DNA from: Acidisoma silvae
GTDB taxonomy: Bacteria; Pseudomonadota; Alphaproteobacteria; Acetobacterales; Acetobacteraceae
Assembly: GCF_020618775.1 (NCBI RefSeq)
Contig: NZ_JAESVB010000009.1
Location: 62,001-126,000, forward strand
DNA: 64,000 nucleotides
Direction: 5' to 3'
Below the pieces are notes generated by a model that had not been told where the DNA came from, searched no databases, and worked only from the letters and a program-made list of their open reading frames with translations. Every line of letters starts with the position of its first letter. Within the stretch, counting starts at the first letter, position 1. A program made the position numbers and the translations under genes. Shown here piece by piece: positions 44,666 to 54,319 of the stretch.

Positions 44666-45711
44666 TGAGTGATATCGCCCGATCGACGGCATCCGATGGC
44701 GTGCCGTCCGGCCGCGCCAAGCCGCATGGCACCACGCTCGGCAGCCTCGCCGGCAAAAGCGCGATCTTCCTGATCCTCATTGCCCTCCTTGCCATCTTCG
44801 CTGTCATCCAGCCGGTCTTTCTGCGCGCTGCCAACCTGCTCGATATTCTGGAGGCGGTCTCCGTCACCGCCTTGCTCGGCCTTGGCATTACCGTCAGCCT
44901 TGCCGTTGGCGGTTTCGACCTTTCCGTCGGCAGTACCGCCGCCATGGGCGTGATGACGGCAGCCTATGCCCAGGTCGTCTGGGGCTGGGGCGCCGTGCCG
45001 ACCGTGTTGCTCGTCCTCGGCGTGGGCATCGGCATCGGCCTGTTCAACAGCCTGCTCATCATCGTGCTGCGAGTGCCGGATCTTCTGGCGACGCTCGGCA
45101 CGCTGTTCCTGGTCGGCGGATTGCAGCTCATCCCGAGTGCCGGCAATTCCATATCCACCGGCATGGTCTTCGCGGACGGCAGTGAGGCCGATGGCGTGTT
45201 TTCCCCCACCTTCCTCGCCCTGGGCCGCCTGCGCCTGTGGGGGCTGGTGCCGCTGCCCGTCATCATCCTCGGCATCGTCGCGGTGCTGCTCTGGGTGCTG
45301 ATGGAACGCCTGCGCTGGGGCCGCGCCATCTATGCGGTCGGCGGCAATGAACGCGCCGCCCATCTGGCCGGCGCGCCGACAGCGCGGCTGCGCGTCTTCG
45401 CCTATGTGCTGTCCGGCCTACTCTCATCCCTGGGCGGCATTCTGCTGGCCGCCCGCGTGGGCCGCGGCGATATCATGACCGGCGGATCGCTGCTGCAGGA
45501 CAGTTTTGCGGCGGCGCTGATCGGCTTCGCCGTCCTTAATCTGCGGCGGCCGAATATCCTCGGCACCGTCATCGGCGCCGTGCTGGTGGGCGTGCTGCTC
45601 AACGGCCTCACCATGCTCAATGCCCCGTATTACACGCAGGATTTCATCAAGGGCGCGGTCCTCGTCGGCTCGCTGGCCCTTACCTACCGGCTCGGCCGCG
45701 ACCGGCGCTGA
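44665..45711 (+). CDS. CUT2 (ribose-type) ABC transporter permease
   Basis: A 348-aa permease of the RbsC type with about nine or ten hydrophobic segments. Family landmarks include ITVSLAVGGFDLSVGSTAAMG, VPDLLATLGTLFLVGG and AVGGNERAAHLAGAP. Only one permease gene is in this transporter, so it should form a homodimer. The ATG at 44665 overlaps the ATPase stop (TGATG). The binding protein follows 35 bases later. Confidence 0.88.
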   Translation: MSDIARSTASDGVPSGRAKPHGTTLGSLAGKSAIFLILIALLAIFAVIQPVFLRAANLLDILEAVSVTALLGLGITVSLAVGGFDLSVGSTAAMGVMTAAYAQVVWGWGAVPTVLLVLGVGIGIGLFNSLLIIVLRVPDLLATLGTLFLVGGLQLIPSAGNSISTGMVFADGSEADGVFSPTFLALGRLRLWGLVPLPVIILGIVAVLLWVLMERLRWGRAIYAVGGNERAAHLAGAPTARLRVFAYVLSGLLSSLGGILLAARVGRGDIMTGGSLLQDSFAAALIGFAVLNLRRPNILGTVIGAVLVGVLLNGLTMLNAPYYTQDFIKGAVLVGSLALTYRLGRDRR

Positions 45712-45746
45712 GCCCCACCGTCACGCTCACAATGAGGAATAAAACC

Positions 45747-46802
45747 ATGCGGAAACGTCTTCGCGCTCTGCCGTGGCTGCTGTCCGGCGCCATTATGGCG
45801 GCCAGCGGCATCCTGCCTGCCCACGCGGCCGGCATCCCCGGCGCGCCCGCGCCTTTCGACAAGGGGGACGTCAAGGTCGCGCTGATCAGCCTGATCTCCC
45901 AAGGGGATTTCTTCCAGGCCTATCGCGTGGGCGCCGTGCGCCAGGCCAAGGCGCTGGGCATCAACCTGCGCCTGTTCCCCGGCAATGGTGACGGCGCGGT
46001 GGAGCGCGACGCGTTGCAGCAGGCCATCAATCTGGGCGTGAAAGCCATCGTCATCGACCATGGCCGGCTCGATACGCTGTCCGATCTCGTCAATCAGGCG
46101 CTCAAGGCCGGCATCAAGGTCGTCGCCTTCGACGTCAATCTGAATAACCCCGCCATTCCGCAGGTGGAGCAGAGCGACAAGGATCTTGCGACGCTCGTGC
46201 TGGGTCAGGCGCTGAAGGATAACGGCACGGCGTTCAATGCCGGTCTGGTCTACGTCGCGGGCTTCGCACCGCTTGACCGCCGCCATGCCGTCTGGACCGA
46301 TGTGCTGAAGCAGAACCCTAATATTCATCAGGTGGCGCAATGGGGATCGGTCGACAATCCCGTGGCGACCGTCGTGGCCGACCAGACCTCGGCTGTTTTC
46401 CGGGCGCATCCCGATATTTCGGTGATCTTCGCGCCCTGGGATGAATTCGCGCGCGGCGCCAATCTTGCGGCGACCGAGAACAAGCTGTCGTCCAAGGTAA
46501 AGATCTACAGCGCCGATATTTCGACCGCCGATATTCAGGCCATCCGCGCGCCGGACAGCGCCTGGGTCGCCACGGCGGCGACCAATCCGGCGGTGGTGGG
46601 TGAAGTCTCGGTCCGCGCGGCGGCCCTGCTGCTGGCGGGACAGAATCCTGGGCATGAGATTCTGGTCGAGCCCGCGCTCGTCACCCGTGACCTTCTGGTC
46701 AAGGAAAACATCCAGAACGTGAAGGATCTGGAAGCCAAGGTGCCGTCCTTCGCCGGCAGTTCCGCCGCGACCGCATCCTGGATCCCGGTTCCGCAAAGCT
46801 GA
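45747..46802 (+). CDS. Periplasmic sugar-type binding protein (type-1 family, copy 1)
   Basis: A 351-aa periplasmic-binding protein of the ribose/galactose-binding fold. A signal peptide ends in ILPAHA; the mature protein starts near AGIPGAPAPFDKGD. Typical patterns are ALQQAINLGVKAIVIDHG, AGIKVVAFDVNL and ISVIFAPWDEFARG. GAGGAA precedes ATG 45747; ATG 45732 is upstream but contains that ribosome site. It is clearly related to the orphan binding protein at 59120, sharing the APAPF start, WDEFARG and QNPG blocks. The ligand is unknown. Confidence 0.88.
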   Translation: MRKRLRALPWLLSGAIMAASGILPAHAAGIPGAPAPFDKGDVKVALISLISQGDFFQAYRVGAVRQAKALGINLRLFPGNGDGAVERDALQQAINLGVKAIVIDHGRLDTLSDLVNQALKAGIKVVAFDVNLNNPAIPQVEQSDKDLATLVLGQALKDNGTAFNAGLVYVAGFAPLDRRHAVWTDVLKQNPNIHQVAQWGSVDNPVATVVADQTSAVFRAHPDISVIFAPWDEFARGANLAATENKLSSKVKIYSADISTADIQAIRAPDSAWVATAATNPAVVGEVSVRAAALLLAGQNPGHEILVEPALVTRDLLVKENIQNVKDLEAKVPSFAGSSAATASWIPVPQS

Positions 46803-46872
46803 GTCATACGGATATTGCGCGATCTAATTTCGCTAAATAAAAAATAACATTTGCCAATTTCGATGAAATTTC

Positions 46873-46889
46873 CATACTACCTTGGTATG
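46873..46889. promoter_or_regulatory. Interrupted palindrome upstream of the first SfnB-like gene
   Basis: CATAC and GTATG flank TACCTTG, with an inner TACC/GGTA match, 20 bases before the ATG at 46910. The 107-base gap is AT-rich and could hold an internal promoter with this as an operator. Confidence 0.3.
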
Positions 46890-46909
46890 AGATAAATAAG
46901 GTTAAATCC

Positions 46910-48142
46910 ATGAGCGGCGCTCTGCGGACAGAAATCACTCAAGTGCCTGAAACGTCTCGCCCGCAGGCGCCGATCATTCATAGCGATGCCGAAGCTATCG
47001 CCGTCGCTCGCGCTTTGGCGCCGAAACTTGCCGAAGGCGCCATCGAGCGCGACCAGAAGCGTATTCTGCCGCGTGCGGAGCTGGATCTTTTTTCCTCATC
47101 CGGCCTCTGGGGCATCACTGTGCCCCGCGCTTATGGCGGGGCCGATGTCTCCTTCGCCACGCTGGCGGAAGTCATCGCCATTATCTCGGAAGCCGACCCG
47201 TCCATCGGCCAGATTCCGCAAAACCATCTGGGCGTCGTCGAAGCGCTGCGGGTGACCGCGAACGAGGACCAGAAACAGCGCTTCTATGCCGGCGTTCTTG
47301 CAGGCCGCCGTTTCGGCAATGCTTTTTCAGAATCCGGCAGCAAGAATGCCGGTGTCTTCGACACCAAGCTGGTCCGTGACGGCGACAATTACCGTGTCAC
47401 CGGCCAGAAATTCTATTCCACCGGCGCCTTGTTTGCGGACATCATCCCCATTGCCGCCACGGCCGAAGACGGCAATGCCTATCTGGTTTTCGCCGATCCG
47501 CAATCGCCGGGTCTGACGATCATCGACAATTGGTCCGGCTTCGGCCAGCGTACCACCGCCAGCGGCGCCGTGACGCTGGAGCATGTCGCGATCGCCGCGC
47601 GCGACGTGGTACCCGCCTATCTCGGCTATGAGCAGCCTTCCGCCAATGGTCCTGTCTCGCAGATCATCCAGGCGGCCGTCGATCTCGGCATCGCCCGTGC
47701 GGCGATCCATGACACGATCCGCTTCGTCCGCACGCAATCGCGTCCCTGGATCGACAGCGGCCAGGAAACGGCGGCCGAAGACCCTTACACCATTGCAGCC
47801 GTCGGTGATCTCGTCATCCGGCTGCATGCGGCGGAAGCCATTCTGGCGCTGGCCGGCAAGGCCGTGGACGGCGCCATTGCCGATGCAAACATCGACACGG
47901 TCGCAGCCGCCTCCTTGAAAGTCGCGGAAGCCAAGGTTCTGACGACGGAAATCGCCATTCTCGCCGGCAATAAGCTGCACGAGCTCGCCGGCACGCGCTC
48001 CGTCCTGCAACAGCACGGGCTGGACCGGCACTGGCGCAATGCCCGCACCCATACGCTGCACGATCCGGTGCGTTGGAAATTTGCCCTTATCGGCAATCAC
48101 GCGTTGAACGGCGTGCTGCCGCCGCGTCATCCCTGGAACTGA
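46910..48142 (+). CDS. SfnB/DszC-family flavin-dependent sulfur-acquisition oxidase, copy 1
   Basis: A 410-aa protein with the acyl-CoA dehydrogenase fold but the sequence character of SfnB/DszC: ELDLFSSSGLWGITVPRAYGG, IGQIPQNHLGVVEAL, KFYSTGALFADIIP and the C-terminal HTLHDPVRWKFALIGNHALNG. Such enzymes use reduced flavin and oxygen to oxidise sulfur in sulfides or sulfoxides, rather than dehydrogenating acyl-CoA. AAGG lies upstream of the ATG. It is followed by an LLM monooxygenase and a second SfnB-like gene. Confidence 0.85.
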   Translation: MSGALRTEITQVPETSRPQAPIIHSDAEAIAVARALAPKLAEGAIERDQKRILPRAELDLFSSSGLWGITVPRAYGGADVSFATLAEVIAIISEADPSIGQIPQNHLGVVEALRVTANEDQKQRFYAGVLAGRRFGNAFSESGSKNAGVFDTKLVRDGDNYRVTGQKFYSTGALFADIIPIAATAEDGNAYLVFADPQSPGLTIIDNWSGFGQRTTASGAVTLEHVAIAARDVVPAYLGYEQPSANGPVSQIIQAAVDLGIARAAIHDTIRFVRTQSRPWIDSGQETAAEDPYTIAAVGDLVIRLHAAEAILALAGKAVDGAIADANIDTVAAASLKVAEAKVLTTEIAILAGNKLHELAGTRSVLQQHGLDRHWRNARTHTLHDPVRWKFALIGNHALNGVLPPRHPWN

Positions 48143-48158
48143 CGGCAGGATATATCGC

Positions 48159-49547
48159 ATGGCTCGCCCCATCCTGTTCAACGCCTTCGACATGAATTGC
48201 GTTGTCCACCAATCGCCCGGCCTATGGCGTCACCCGCGCGACCGCGCTGACCGCTATTCCGATCTCAGCTATTGGACGGACCTTGCCCGCATTCTGGAGC
48301 GCGGCAAATTCGATGCCTTGTTCATGGCCGATGTGCTCGGCACCTATGACGTCTATGGCGGCAATACCGACCATGCCTTGCGGGAAGGTGCGCAGATTCC
48401 CTTGAACGATCCGATGCTGACCGTCTCGGCCATGGCAGCCGTGACGGAGCATCTGGGTTTCGGCGTCACCTGCACCTTGTCCTATGAACCACCCTTTACT
48501 TTCGCGCGCCGCATGTCGACGCTCGATCATCTGACCAAGGGCCGTGTCGGCTGGAATATCGTCACCGGCTATCTGGACAGTGCGGCGCGCGGCGTCTCCG
48601 GCGCGGCGTCACAGCCCAAGCATGACACGCGCTATCAGATCGCCGAAGAATATATGGATCTGGTCTACAAGCTTTGGGAAGGCAGTTGGGAGGATGACGC
48701 GGTTCTGCGGGATCGTGAAAGCGGCATCTTCACTGACCCCGCCAAGGTTCATCGCATCCGCCATGAGGGCGAGTTCTTCAAGCTCGACGCCATCCATCTC
48801 AGCGAACCGTCGCCGCAGCGCACGCCGGTTCTGTTTCAGGCCGGGACGTCCGGCAAAGGCCGCGATTTCGCGGCGCGCCACGCCGAATGCGTCTTCATGG
48901 CCGCCCCCAGCAAAACGGTCGCGCGCGGCTATGTCGCCGACATCCGCAAGCGCGCGGCCGACTATGGCCGAGACCCTTACAGCATCAAGATCTTCAATCT
49001 TACCACCGCAATTGTCGGCGCAACGCCGGAAGCCGCGCGGGAGAAGCATGCCGACTATCGGCGCTATGTCAGCATTCCGGGCGCGCTGACCCTGCTCTCC
49101 GGCTGGACTGGCATTGATTTCTCGGCCTACGACCTCGATGAGCCGGTGCGTTATATCCGCAACGAAGCTGTGCATTCAGCCGTCGAATCCTTCACGACGG
49201 CCGACCCTTCCCGCGTCTGGACCGTGCGTGAAGTGGCGGAATGGATCGGCATCGGCGGTTTCGGTCCGCTGCTGGTCGGCTCGGCGGCCGAGGTCGCGGA
49301 TGAGCTGGAATCCTGGGTGCAGGAAACCGATCTCGACGGATTCAACCTCGCCTATGCTGTGACGCCGGAAACCTTTGTCGATATCGCTGACCTTCTGGTG
49401 CCGGAATTGCAGCGCCGTGGCCGCTATAAGACCGAGTATCCGCAAGGCACGCTGCGCGAAAAGTTATTTCCCGGCCAGGGCCCTCGCCTGAGCGACAAGC
49501 ACCCTGCCGCCCAATCCCGCAAGACCGTTTTGAAAGCCGCAGAATGA
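48159..49547 (+). CDS. FMN-dependent monooxygenase of the NtaA/SnaA/DszA family, copy 1
   Basis: A 462-aa bacterial-luciferase-like protein. Typical blocks: LWRHPRDRADRYSDLSYWTDLARILERGKFDALF..., TEHLGFGVTCTLSYEPPF..., MSTLDHLTKGRVGWNIVT, and RTPVLFQAGTSGKGRDFAARHAEC. This family includes dibenzothiophene-sulfone, nitrilotriacetate and dimethyl sulfide monooxygenases and needs FMNH2 from a separate reductase. In this setting a sulfone- or sulfide-cleaving role is likely. GGCAGGA is the ribosome site. It overlaps the next SfnB-like gene (ATGA). Confidence 0.88.
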   Translation: MARPILFNAFDMNCVVHQSPGLWRHPRDRADRYSDLSYWTDLARILERGKFDALFMADVLGTYDVYGGNTDHALREGAQIPLNDPMLTVSAMAAVTEHLGFGVTCTLSYEPPFTFARRMSTLDHLTKGRVGWNIVTGYLDSAARGVSGAASQPKHDTRYQIAEEYMDLVYKLWEGSWEDDAVLRDRESGIFTDPAKVHRIRHEGEFFKLDAIHLSEPSPQRTPVLFQAGTSGKGRDFAARHAECVFMAAPSKTVARGYVADIRKRAADYGRDPYSIKIFNLTTAIVGATPEAAREKHADYRRYVSIPGALTLLSGWTGIDFSAYDLDEPVRYIRNEAVHSAVESFTTADPSRVWTVREVAEWIGIGGFGPLLVGSAAEVADELESWVQETDLDGFNLAYAVTPETFVDIADLLVPELQRRGRYKTEYPQGTLREKLFPGQGPRLSDKHPAAQSRKTVLKAAE

Positions 49548-50752
49548 CCGCAGCTATTGATATCCGCGGGCAGGCTGCCCGCATTCATGACGATGCCGAG
49601 GCCATCGCGGTGGCCCACGTCCTGGCGGCGGAATTCGCCGCTGGCGCCGCTGAGCGGGACAGGGAGCGTCGGCTGCCGCATGCGGAGCTAGACCGCTATT
49701 CCGCTAGCGGACTGCTGGCCATTACCGTGCCGAAAGCCTTTGGCGGTGCGGGCGTTTCGGCCGGCACGCTGGCAGAGGTGACCGCCATCATATCAGCGGC
49801 GGATGGCAGCATCGGCCAGATTCCGCAGAACCATTTCTTTGTCATCGAAGCCATCCGGCTGACCGCGACCGAAGACCAGAAGCGCCATTGGTTCGAGCGC
49901 GTCTTGCAGGGCGACCGTTTCGGCAATGCGCTCAGCGAATCCGGCACCAAGAATGCGCATGAATACGGCACTGTCCTAAAACCGGATGCGCAGGGCGATC
50001 TGGTTCTGAACGGCCGCAAATTCTATTCGACCGGTGCGCTCTTTGCCCATTGGATCGCGGCTTTGGCCAAGGATGCAAATGACCGTCTGGTCTTCGCCTT
50101 CCTGAAGCCTGACGCACAAGGCGTGACGCTGATCGATGACTGGTCCGGCTTCGGCCAGCGCACCACGGGCAGCGGCACCACGATTTTCGAAAACGTCGCG
50201 GTCGACCCGCAGAACGTCATTCCGTTTCAGGATGCCTTCGACAGCGCAACCTCCATGGGACCGCTTGGCCAGATTCTGCATGCCGCGATCGATATCGGCA
50301 TCGGCCGCGCAGCGCTGTCTGAGACGATCCATTTCGTGACGCGTCACAGCCGCCCGTGGTTCGACAGCGGCAAGGAAACGGCGGCCGAAGACCCCTATAC
50401 CATCGCACAGATCGGTGACCTGACCATCCGCCAGCACGCGGCCGAAGCTTTGCTCGCCCGCGCCGGCCGCTATGTGGACCAGGCCACGATCAATCCGAAT
50501 GAGGAAACGGTCGCGGAAGCCTCGGTCGCGGTGGCGGAAGCCAAGGCATTTGGGACAGAGGCCGCCTTGAACGCCGCCAACAAGCTGCATGAACTGGCCG
50601 GCACCCGCTCGACCCTCGCCGCGCATAACCTGGACCGGCACTGGCGCAACGTCCGCGTCCACACGCTGCATGACCCGGCACGCTGGAAATACGCTGCCAT
50701 CGGCAATTACTACCTGAACGGCATCAAGCCGCCGCGTCACGGGGCCATTTGA
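49544..50752 (+). CDS. SfnB/DszC-family flavin-dependent sulfur-acquisition oxidase, copy 2
   Basis: A 402-aa paralogue of the gene at 46910: same opening (HDDAEAIAVAHVLAAEFAAGA), IGQIPQNHFFVIEAIRL, KFYSTGALFAHWIA and HTLHDPARWKYAAIGNYYLNG. Two such genes flanking one LLM enzyme suggest successive or alternative oxidation steps, or a heteromeric enzyme. The start overlaps the LLM stop, and its own stop overlaps the next ABC ATPase (TGATG), tying oxidation and transport genes into one operon. Confidence 0.85.
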   Translation: MTAAIDIRGQAARIHDDAEAIAVAHVLAAEFAAGAAERDRERRLPHAELDRYSASGLLAITVPKAFGGAGVSAGTLAEVTAIISAADGSIGQIPQNHFFVIEAIRLTATEDQKRHWFERVLQGDRFGNALSESGTKNAHEYGTVLKPDAQGDLVLNGRKFYSTGALFAHWIAALAKDANDRLVFAFLKPDAQGVTLIDDWSGFGQRTTGSGTTIFENVAVDPQNVIPFQDAFDSATSMGPLGQILHAAIDIGIGRAALSETIHFVTRHSRPWFDSGKETAAEDPYTIAQIGDLTIRQHAAEALLARAGRYVDQATINPNEETVAEASVAVAEAKAFGTEAALNAANKLHELAGTRSTLAAHNLDRHWRNVRVHTLHDPARWKYAAIGNYYLNGIKPPRHGAI

Positions 50753-52266
50753 TGGCTGAGCCGGCCCTCGCGCTTCGGGATCTGGTCAAGACCTTCGGCG
50801 CCACGCGCGCGCTGGATGGCGCCAATCTGGTGGTGGAGCGCGGCACCGTGCATGGCCTCATCGGCCAGAACGGTGCCGGCAAGTCCACCATCATCAAGAT
50901 CCTGGGCGGCCTCTACAAAGCCGATGGCGGCACGATCGCCATCAACGGCAAGCCACTGGCCCATGTCTCGCCACGGGCGATTGAGCATTTAGGCGTGCAT
51001 ATCATTCACCAGGAAGCGCTGTTGGTGCCGACCTTCACGGTGGCCGAAGCGCTATTCCTGGGTGCCGAGCCAGGGCTTGGGCCGCTGCTGTCGCCGCGCA
51101 TCATGCGCAAGCGCGCGGAAGAGGTCATCGGCCGTTATTTTGACGTGACTTTGCCGCGCGGCGCGCTGATTGGGGAGCTGAGCCCCGCGCATCGGCAGAT
51201 CGTTCAGATCACCCGCGCGCTGCTCAACCGTCCTTCCGTGCTGGTCTTTGACGAGCCGACCGCCGCTTTGGTGCGGCGCGAAGCGAACCGCCTGTTCGGC
51301 CTTATCCGCCGCCTGCGCGATGAAGGCACATCCATTGTCTATATTTCGCACTACCTCGAAGAAGTGCAGGATCTCTGCGACCGCGTCACCATCCTGCGCA
51401 ACGGACGTGACGTCGCGACCGTCGACCCGCGTGACACGCCGATGCCGCAGATCGTCTCACTCATGATCAATCGCGACATCGATGACATGTTTCCGAAAGT
51501 GCCTGTACCGATCGGCAAGCCCGCTCTGACTGTGCAGGGTCTGGGGCGTCGTGGCCATTTCAGCGATGTCGATTTCACCCTGCATGAGGGCGAAATTCTG
51601 GGCCTCACCGGCCTTGTCGGCTCGGGTGCCAAGGACGTGCTACAGGCAATTTTCGGTCTGGAACCTGCGGATCAGGGCAGCATCATTACCCATGGCAAGC
51701 AGGGCGCCATCAACTCCCCGGCCAGCGCCATCCGTCGCGGCCTTGGTCTGGTGCCGGAAGATCGGCGCGGCCAGGGCATCGCCTTGGATATTTCCGTGCG
51801 CGAGAATACGACGCTGGCCAGTCTCGGCAAACTGACCCGCTTCGGCTTCATCAGCCGGCGCCGCGAGGGCAAGGCGGTGGCAGGGCTCATTGCCCGGCTC
51901 GGCATCAAGACGCCAGGACCGGATGCGCGCGTGCGCGACCTCAGCGGTGGCAACCAGCAGAAGGTGGTGCTCGCGAAATGGCTGAGTGCGGATTCCGACA
52001 TCTATGTGCTGGATGAGCCGACAGTCGCGATCGACGTTGCCGCCAAGGTCGAAATCTATCGCCTGCTGGGCGACCTCGCGCAGCGCGGCGCAGCCGTGCT
52101 GATTTTATCCTCCGATCTTCTTGAATTGCAGGGCATTTGCGACCGCATCCTGGTCATGTATCGCGGCCACGTCACTCACCAGCTGCGCCCGGCGGAGACG
52201 ACGCCGGAAGCCATTCTGGCCGCCGCCACCGGCGCGGCCGCACCGGCTGAGAAGGTCGCGGCATGA
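50752..52266 (+). CDS. Second CUT2 (ribose-type) ABC transporter, double ATPase
   Basis: A 504-aa RbsA-like double ATPase. Domain 1: Walker A GQNGAGKST (38-46), LSPAHRQ signature, Walker B LVFDEPTAAL. Domain 2: a degenerate Walker A (GLVGSGAKD), intact LSGGNQQK and IYVLDEPTVAID. Degeneracy of the second site is normal for RbsA relatives. ATG 50752 overlaps the preceding stop. It heads a transporter with two different permeases, unlike the first one. Substrate inferred from neighbours to be an organosulfur compound. Confidence 0.88.
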   Translation: MAEPALALRDLVKTFGATRALDGANLVVERGTVHGLIGQNGAGKSTIIKILGGLYKADGGTIAINGKPLAHVSPRAIEHLGVHIIHQEALLVPTFTVAEALFLGAEPGLGPLLSPRIMRKRAEEVIGRYFDVTLPRGALIGELSPAHRQIVQITRALLNRPSVLVFDEPTAALVRREANRLFGLIRRLRDEGTSIVYISHYLEEVQDLCDRVTILRNGRDVATVDPRDTPMPQIVSLMINRDIDDMFPKVPVPIGKPALTVQGLGRRGHFSDVDFTLHEGEILGLTGLVGSGAKDVLQAIFGLEPADQGSIITHGKQGAINSPASAIRRGLGLVPEDRRGQGIALDISVRENTTLASLGKLTRFGFISRRREGKAVAGLIARLGIKTPGPDARVRDLSGGNQQKVVLAKWLSADSDIYVLDEPTVAIDVAAKVEIYRLLGDLAQRGAAVLILSSDLLELQGICDRILVMYRGHVTHQLRPAETTPEAILAAATGAAAPAEKVAA

Positions 52267-53300
52267 GCAGCAATCTGATCGCCGAACAGGCTCCCGCTTT
52301 CCTAGATAGCAGCGCTGATCTGGAGGACCGGGAAACACGGCGCGCGCGCCATCGCAGCCAGATCATTCGCCTCGGCTCCATCGCGGCCCTGGTCGCGGTC
52401 TTCGCCTATTTCGGCGTGGCAGCGCCGGGATTCGCCAATCTCGGCAATCTCGCCAATATCGTCGAGCAATCGACCGTGCTGGCATTGCTCGCCTTCAGCA
52501 TGAGCATCGTCGTGCTGGGTGGCGGCGGCGATGTCATTCGCGGCGGCATAGACCTCTCGCTCGGCGCCAATCTTGGCCTCTGCGCCGCCGCCTTTACCGT
52601 CGCCAGCAATGCCGGCTTCAGCGATCCGGTTGCGGTCGCCATAACGCTGGCGGTCGGCGCGGCGGTCGGCCTGGTCAATGCCTTCGCGGTCGTGGCACTC
52701 GGCGTGCTGCCGCTATTGGCGACGCTGGCCGTGATGAATATCTGCGGCGGTGCCGAACTGGTACTGACCCAGAACACCGTCATCTCGGCCAATTCGCCGC
52801 TGCTCAGCTATATCACCGGCGCGTCCTGGCTGGGCCTGTCCATGACCGACTGGATTCTGGTCGGCGCCGCAATCCTGCTGATCGCCTTGGTCCACGGCAC
52901 GCGATGGGGATTGCGCTTGCAAGCCGTAGGTGGCCAGCGTCAGGCAGCCCGCGCGGCCGGGCTTCGTGTTTCGGCCTACCTTACAGGTACCTATGTGGCG
53001 GCGGGCTTGCTGGCGGCGCTGGCCGCCATCGTGCAGGCGGCCCGGCTCAGCGGCAGTTCGCCGGGCTCGGGCGATATCCTGCTGTCGGTCGTCCTCACCA
53101 GCCTGATGAGCGTGGTTTTTTCGCGCCGGCTTCTGCCCAGCATCGGCGGCACGCTTCTCAGCGTGCTGTTCATCGGCGGGCTCATCAACGGGTTCCAGCT
53201 GCTCAATGTCTCCAGCTACTGGGTGAATGGCGTGCAGGGCGTGCTGATCCTTTTCGTGGTCGCCGTGCGGTCACTGTCCCTCCGTCGCGGGAGCGTCTGA
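52263..53300 (+). CDS. Second CUT2 transporter, permease A
   Basis: A 345-aa RbsC-type permease with a charged N-terminal tail before the first helix, the GGGGDVIRGGIDLSLGANLGL block and AVGGQRQAARAAGLR. It overlaps the ATPase stop by four bases and is followed one base later by a second permease, so the membrane part is probably a heterodimer. Confidence 0.87.
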   Translation: MSSNLIAEQAPAFLDSSADLEDRETRRARHRSQIIRLGSIAALVAVFAYFGVAAPGFANLGNLANIVEQSTVLALLAFSMSIVVLGGGGDVIRGGIDLSLGANLGLCAAAFTVASNAGFSDPVAVAITLAVGAAVGLVNAFAVVALGVLPLLATLAVMNICGGAELVLTQNTVISANSPLLSYITGASWLGLSMTDWILVGAAILLIALVHGTRWGLRLQAVGGQRQAARAAGLRVSAYLTGTYVAAGLLAALAAIVQAARLSGSSPGSGDILLSVVLTSLMSVVFSRRLLPSIGGTLLSVLFIGGLINGFQLLNVSSYWVNGVQGVLILFVVAVRSLSLRRGSV

Positions 53301-53301
53301 C

Positions 53302-54285
53302 ATGTCGGCGACCACTGCCCCTACTCGCCCCATCGGCGCCCAGCTTGTCCGCGTCACCACGCCGGCCGCGCTTGTCATTCTTTTCGTTATCTTTGCGGTG
53401 GTTTCGCCGACCTTCCGCACGCCCGGCAATATCCTGCATATCCTGGTCAATAACTTCTCGCTCCCCGCCCTGGTGGCCCTGGGTATGACGCTGGTCGTCT
53501 CTGCCGGCGGCATCGACCTGTCGGTCGGCGTCGCCGCCGATATCGCCGCCATGCTGGCGGTCACCTTGATGCAGAACGGCACCGGTCTTGGCCTTAGCCT
53601 GATCGCCGGCATTGGCGGCGCGTTGCTCGTCGGCCTGCTCGACGCCCTGCTCATCACTGTTTTCGGCATCAGCCCCTTTCTGGCGACGCTCGGCGTGCTT
53701 TTCATCGGCGAAAGCGTGCAGCAATTGGCCACCAATGGCGGCACGCCGATCTATCTCGTCTCCAACTATCCCGCTGCCGGGCTGGATTTTCTGGCCCATG
53801 GGCAGATTTTGGGCCTGCCGCTGCCGCTATGGTTGGTGGCAGCCGCCGTTGTCCTCACCCAGCTTCTACTGAGCGGCACCGCCTTTGGGCGCCATTTGCG
53901 CGCGATCGGCGCCGAGCCCCGCGTTGCCTGGTATTCGGGCGTGCCGGTGCGGCGCGCGACCTGGCTGGTCTATCTGCTCTCCGCACTGCTATGCGGCGTG
54001 GCCGGGCTGCTGCTGTCGGCCACCGTCAAATCCTATGTGCCGCTCTCCGGCAATGCCTTCATGCTGGATGCCATCGGCGCGGTCTTTGTTGGCACAACCA
54101 TCAGCCGAGAGACGCGGCCCAATGTGCTCGGCACCCTGCTCGGCGTCTTCTTCTTCGGCATGCTCCATAACGGCCTTCTGCTCATCGGCTGGAATTTTTA
54201 CTGGCAGCAGGTCGCCATCGGACTTCTGGTCTTCATCGTTCTCGGCATCAGTTTTCTGACCCGGCGTTTGCAGACCACGGATTGA
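53302..54285 (+). CDS. Second CUT2 transporter, permease B
   Basis: A 327-aa RbsC-type permease: LGMTLVVSAGGIDLSVGVAAD, ISPFLATLGVLFIGESVQQLA and a final FYWQQVAIGLLVFIVLGISFL helix. It is distinct from permease A. The binding protein follows after 34 bases. Together with 50752 and 52263 it makes a complete importer. Confidence 0.87.
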   Translation: MSATTAPTRPIGAQLVRVTTPAALVILFVIFAVVSPTFRTPGNILHILVNNFSLPALVALGMTLVVSAGGIDLSVGVAADIAAMLAVTLMQNGTGLGLSLIAGIGGALLVGLLDALLITVFGISPFLATLGVLFIGESVQQLATNGGTPIYLVSNYPAAGLDFLAHGQILGLPLPLWLVAAAVVLTQLLLSGTAFGRHLRAIGAEPRVAWYSGVPVRRATWLVYLLSALLCGVAGLLLSATVKSYVPLSGNAFMLDAIGAVFVGTTISRETRPNVLGTLLGVFFFGMLHNGLLLIGWNFYWQQVAIGLLVFIVLGISFLTRRLQTTD

Positions 54286-54319
54286 ACACCCCTTTCACTT
54301 GGCAATCAGGGATAAGAAC

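Noticed and set aside
43142-46802. A true ribose or galactose uptake operon
   Set aside because: No sugar kinase, isomerase or lac/rbs-type repressor is nearby, and overlapping genes continue into flavin-dependent sulfur enzymes.
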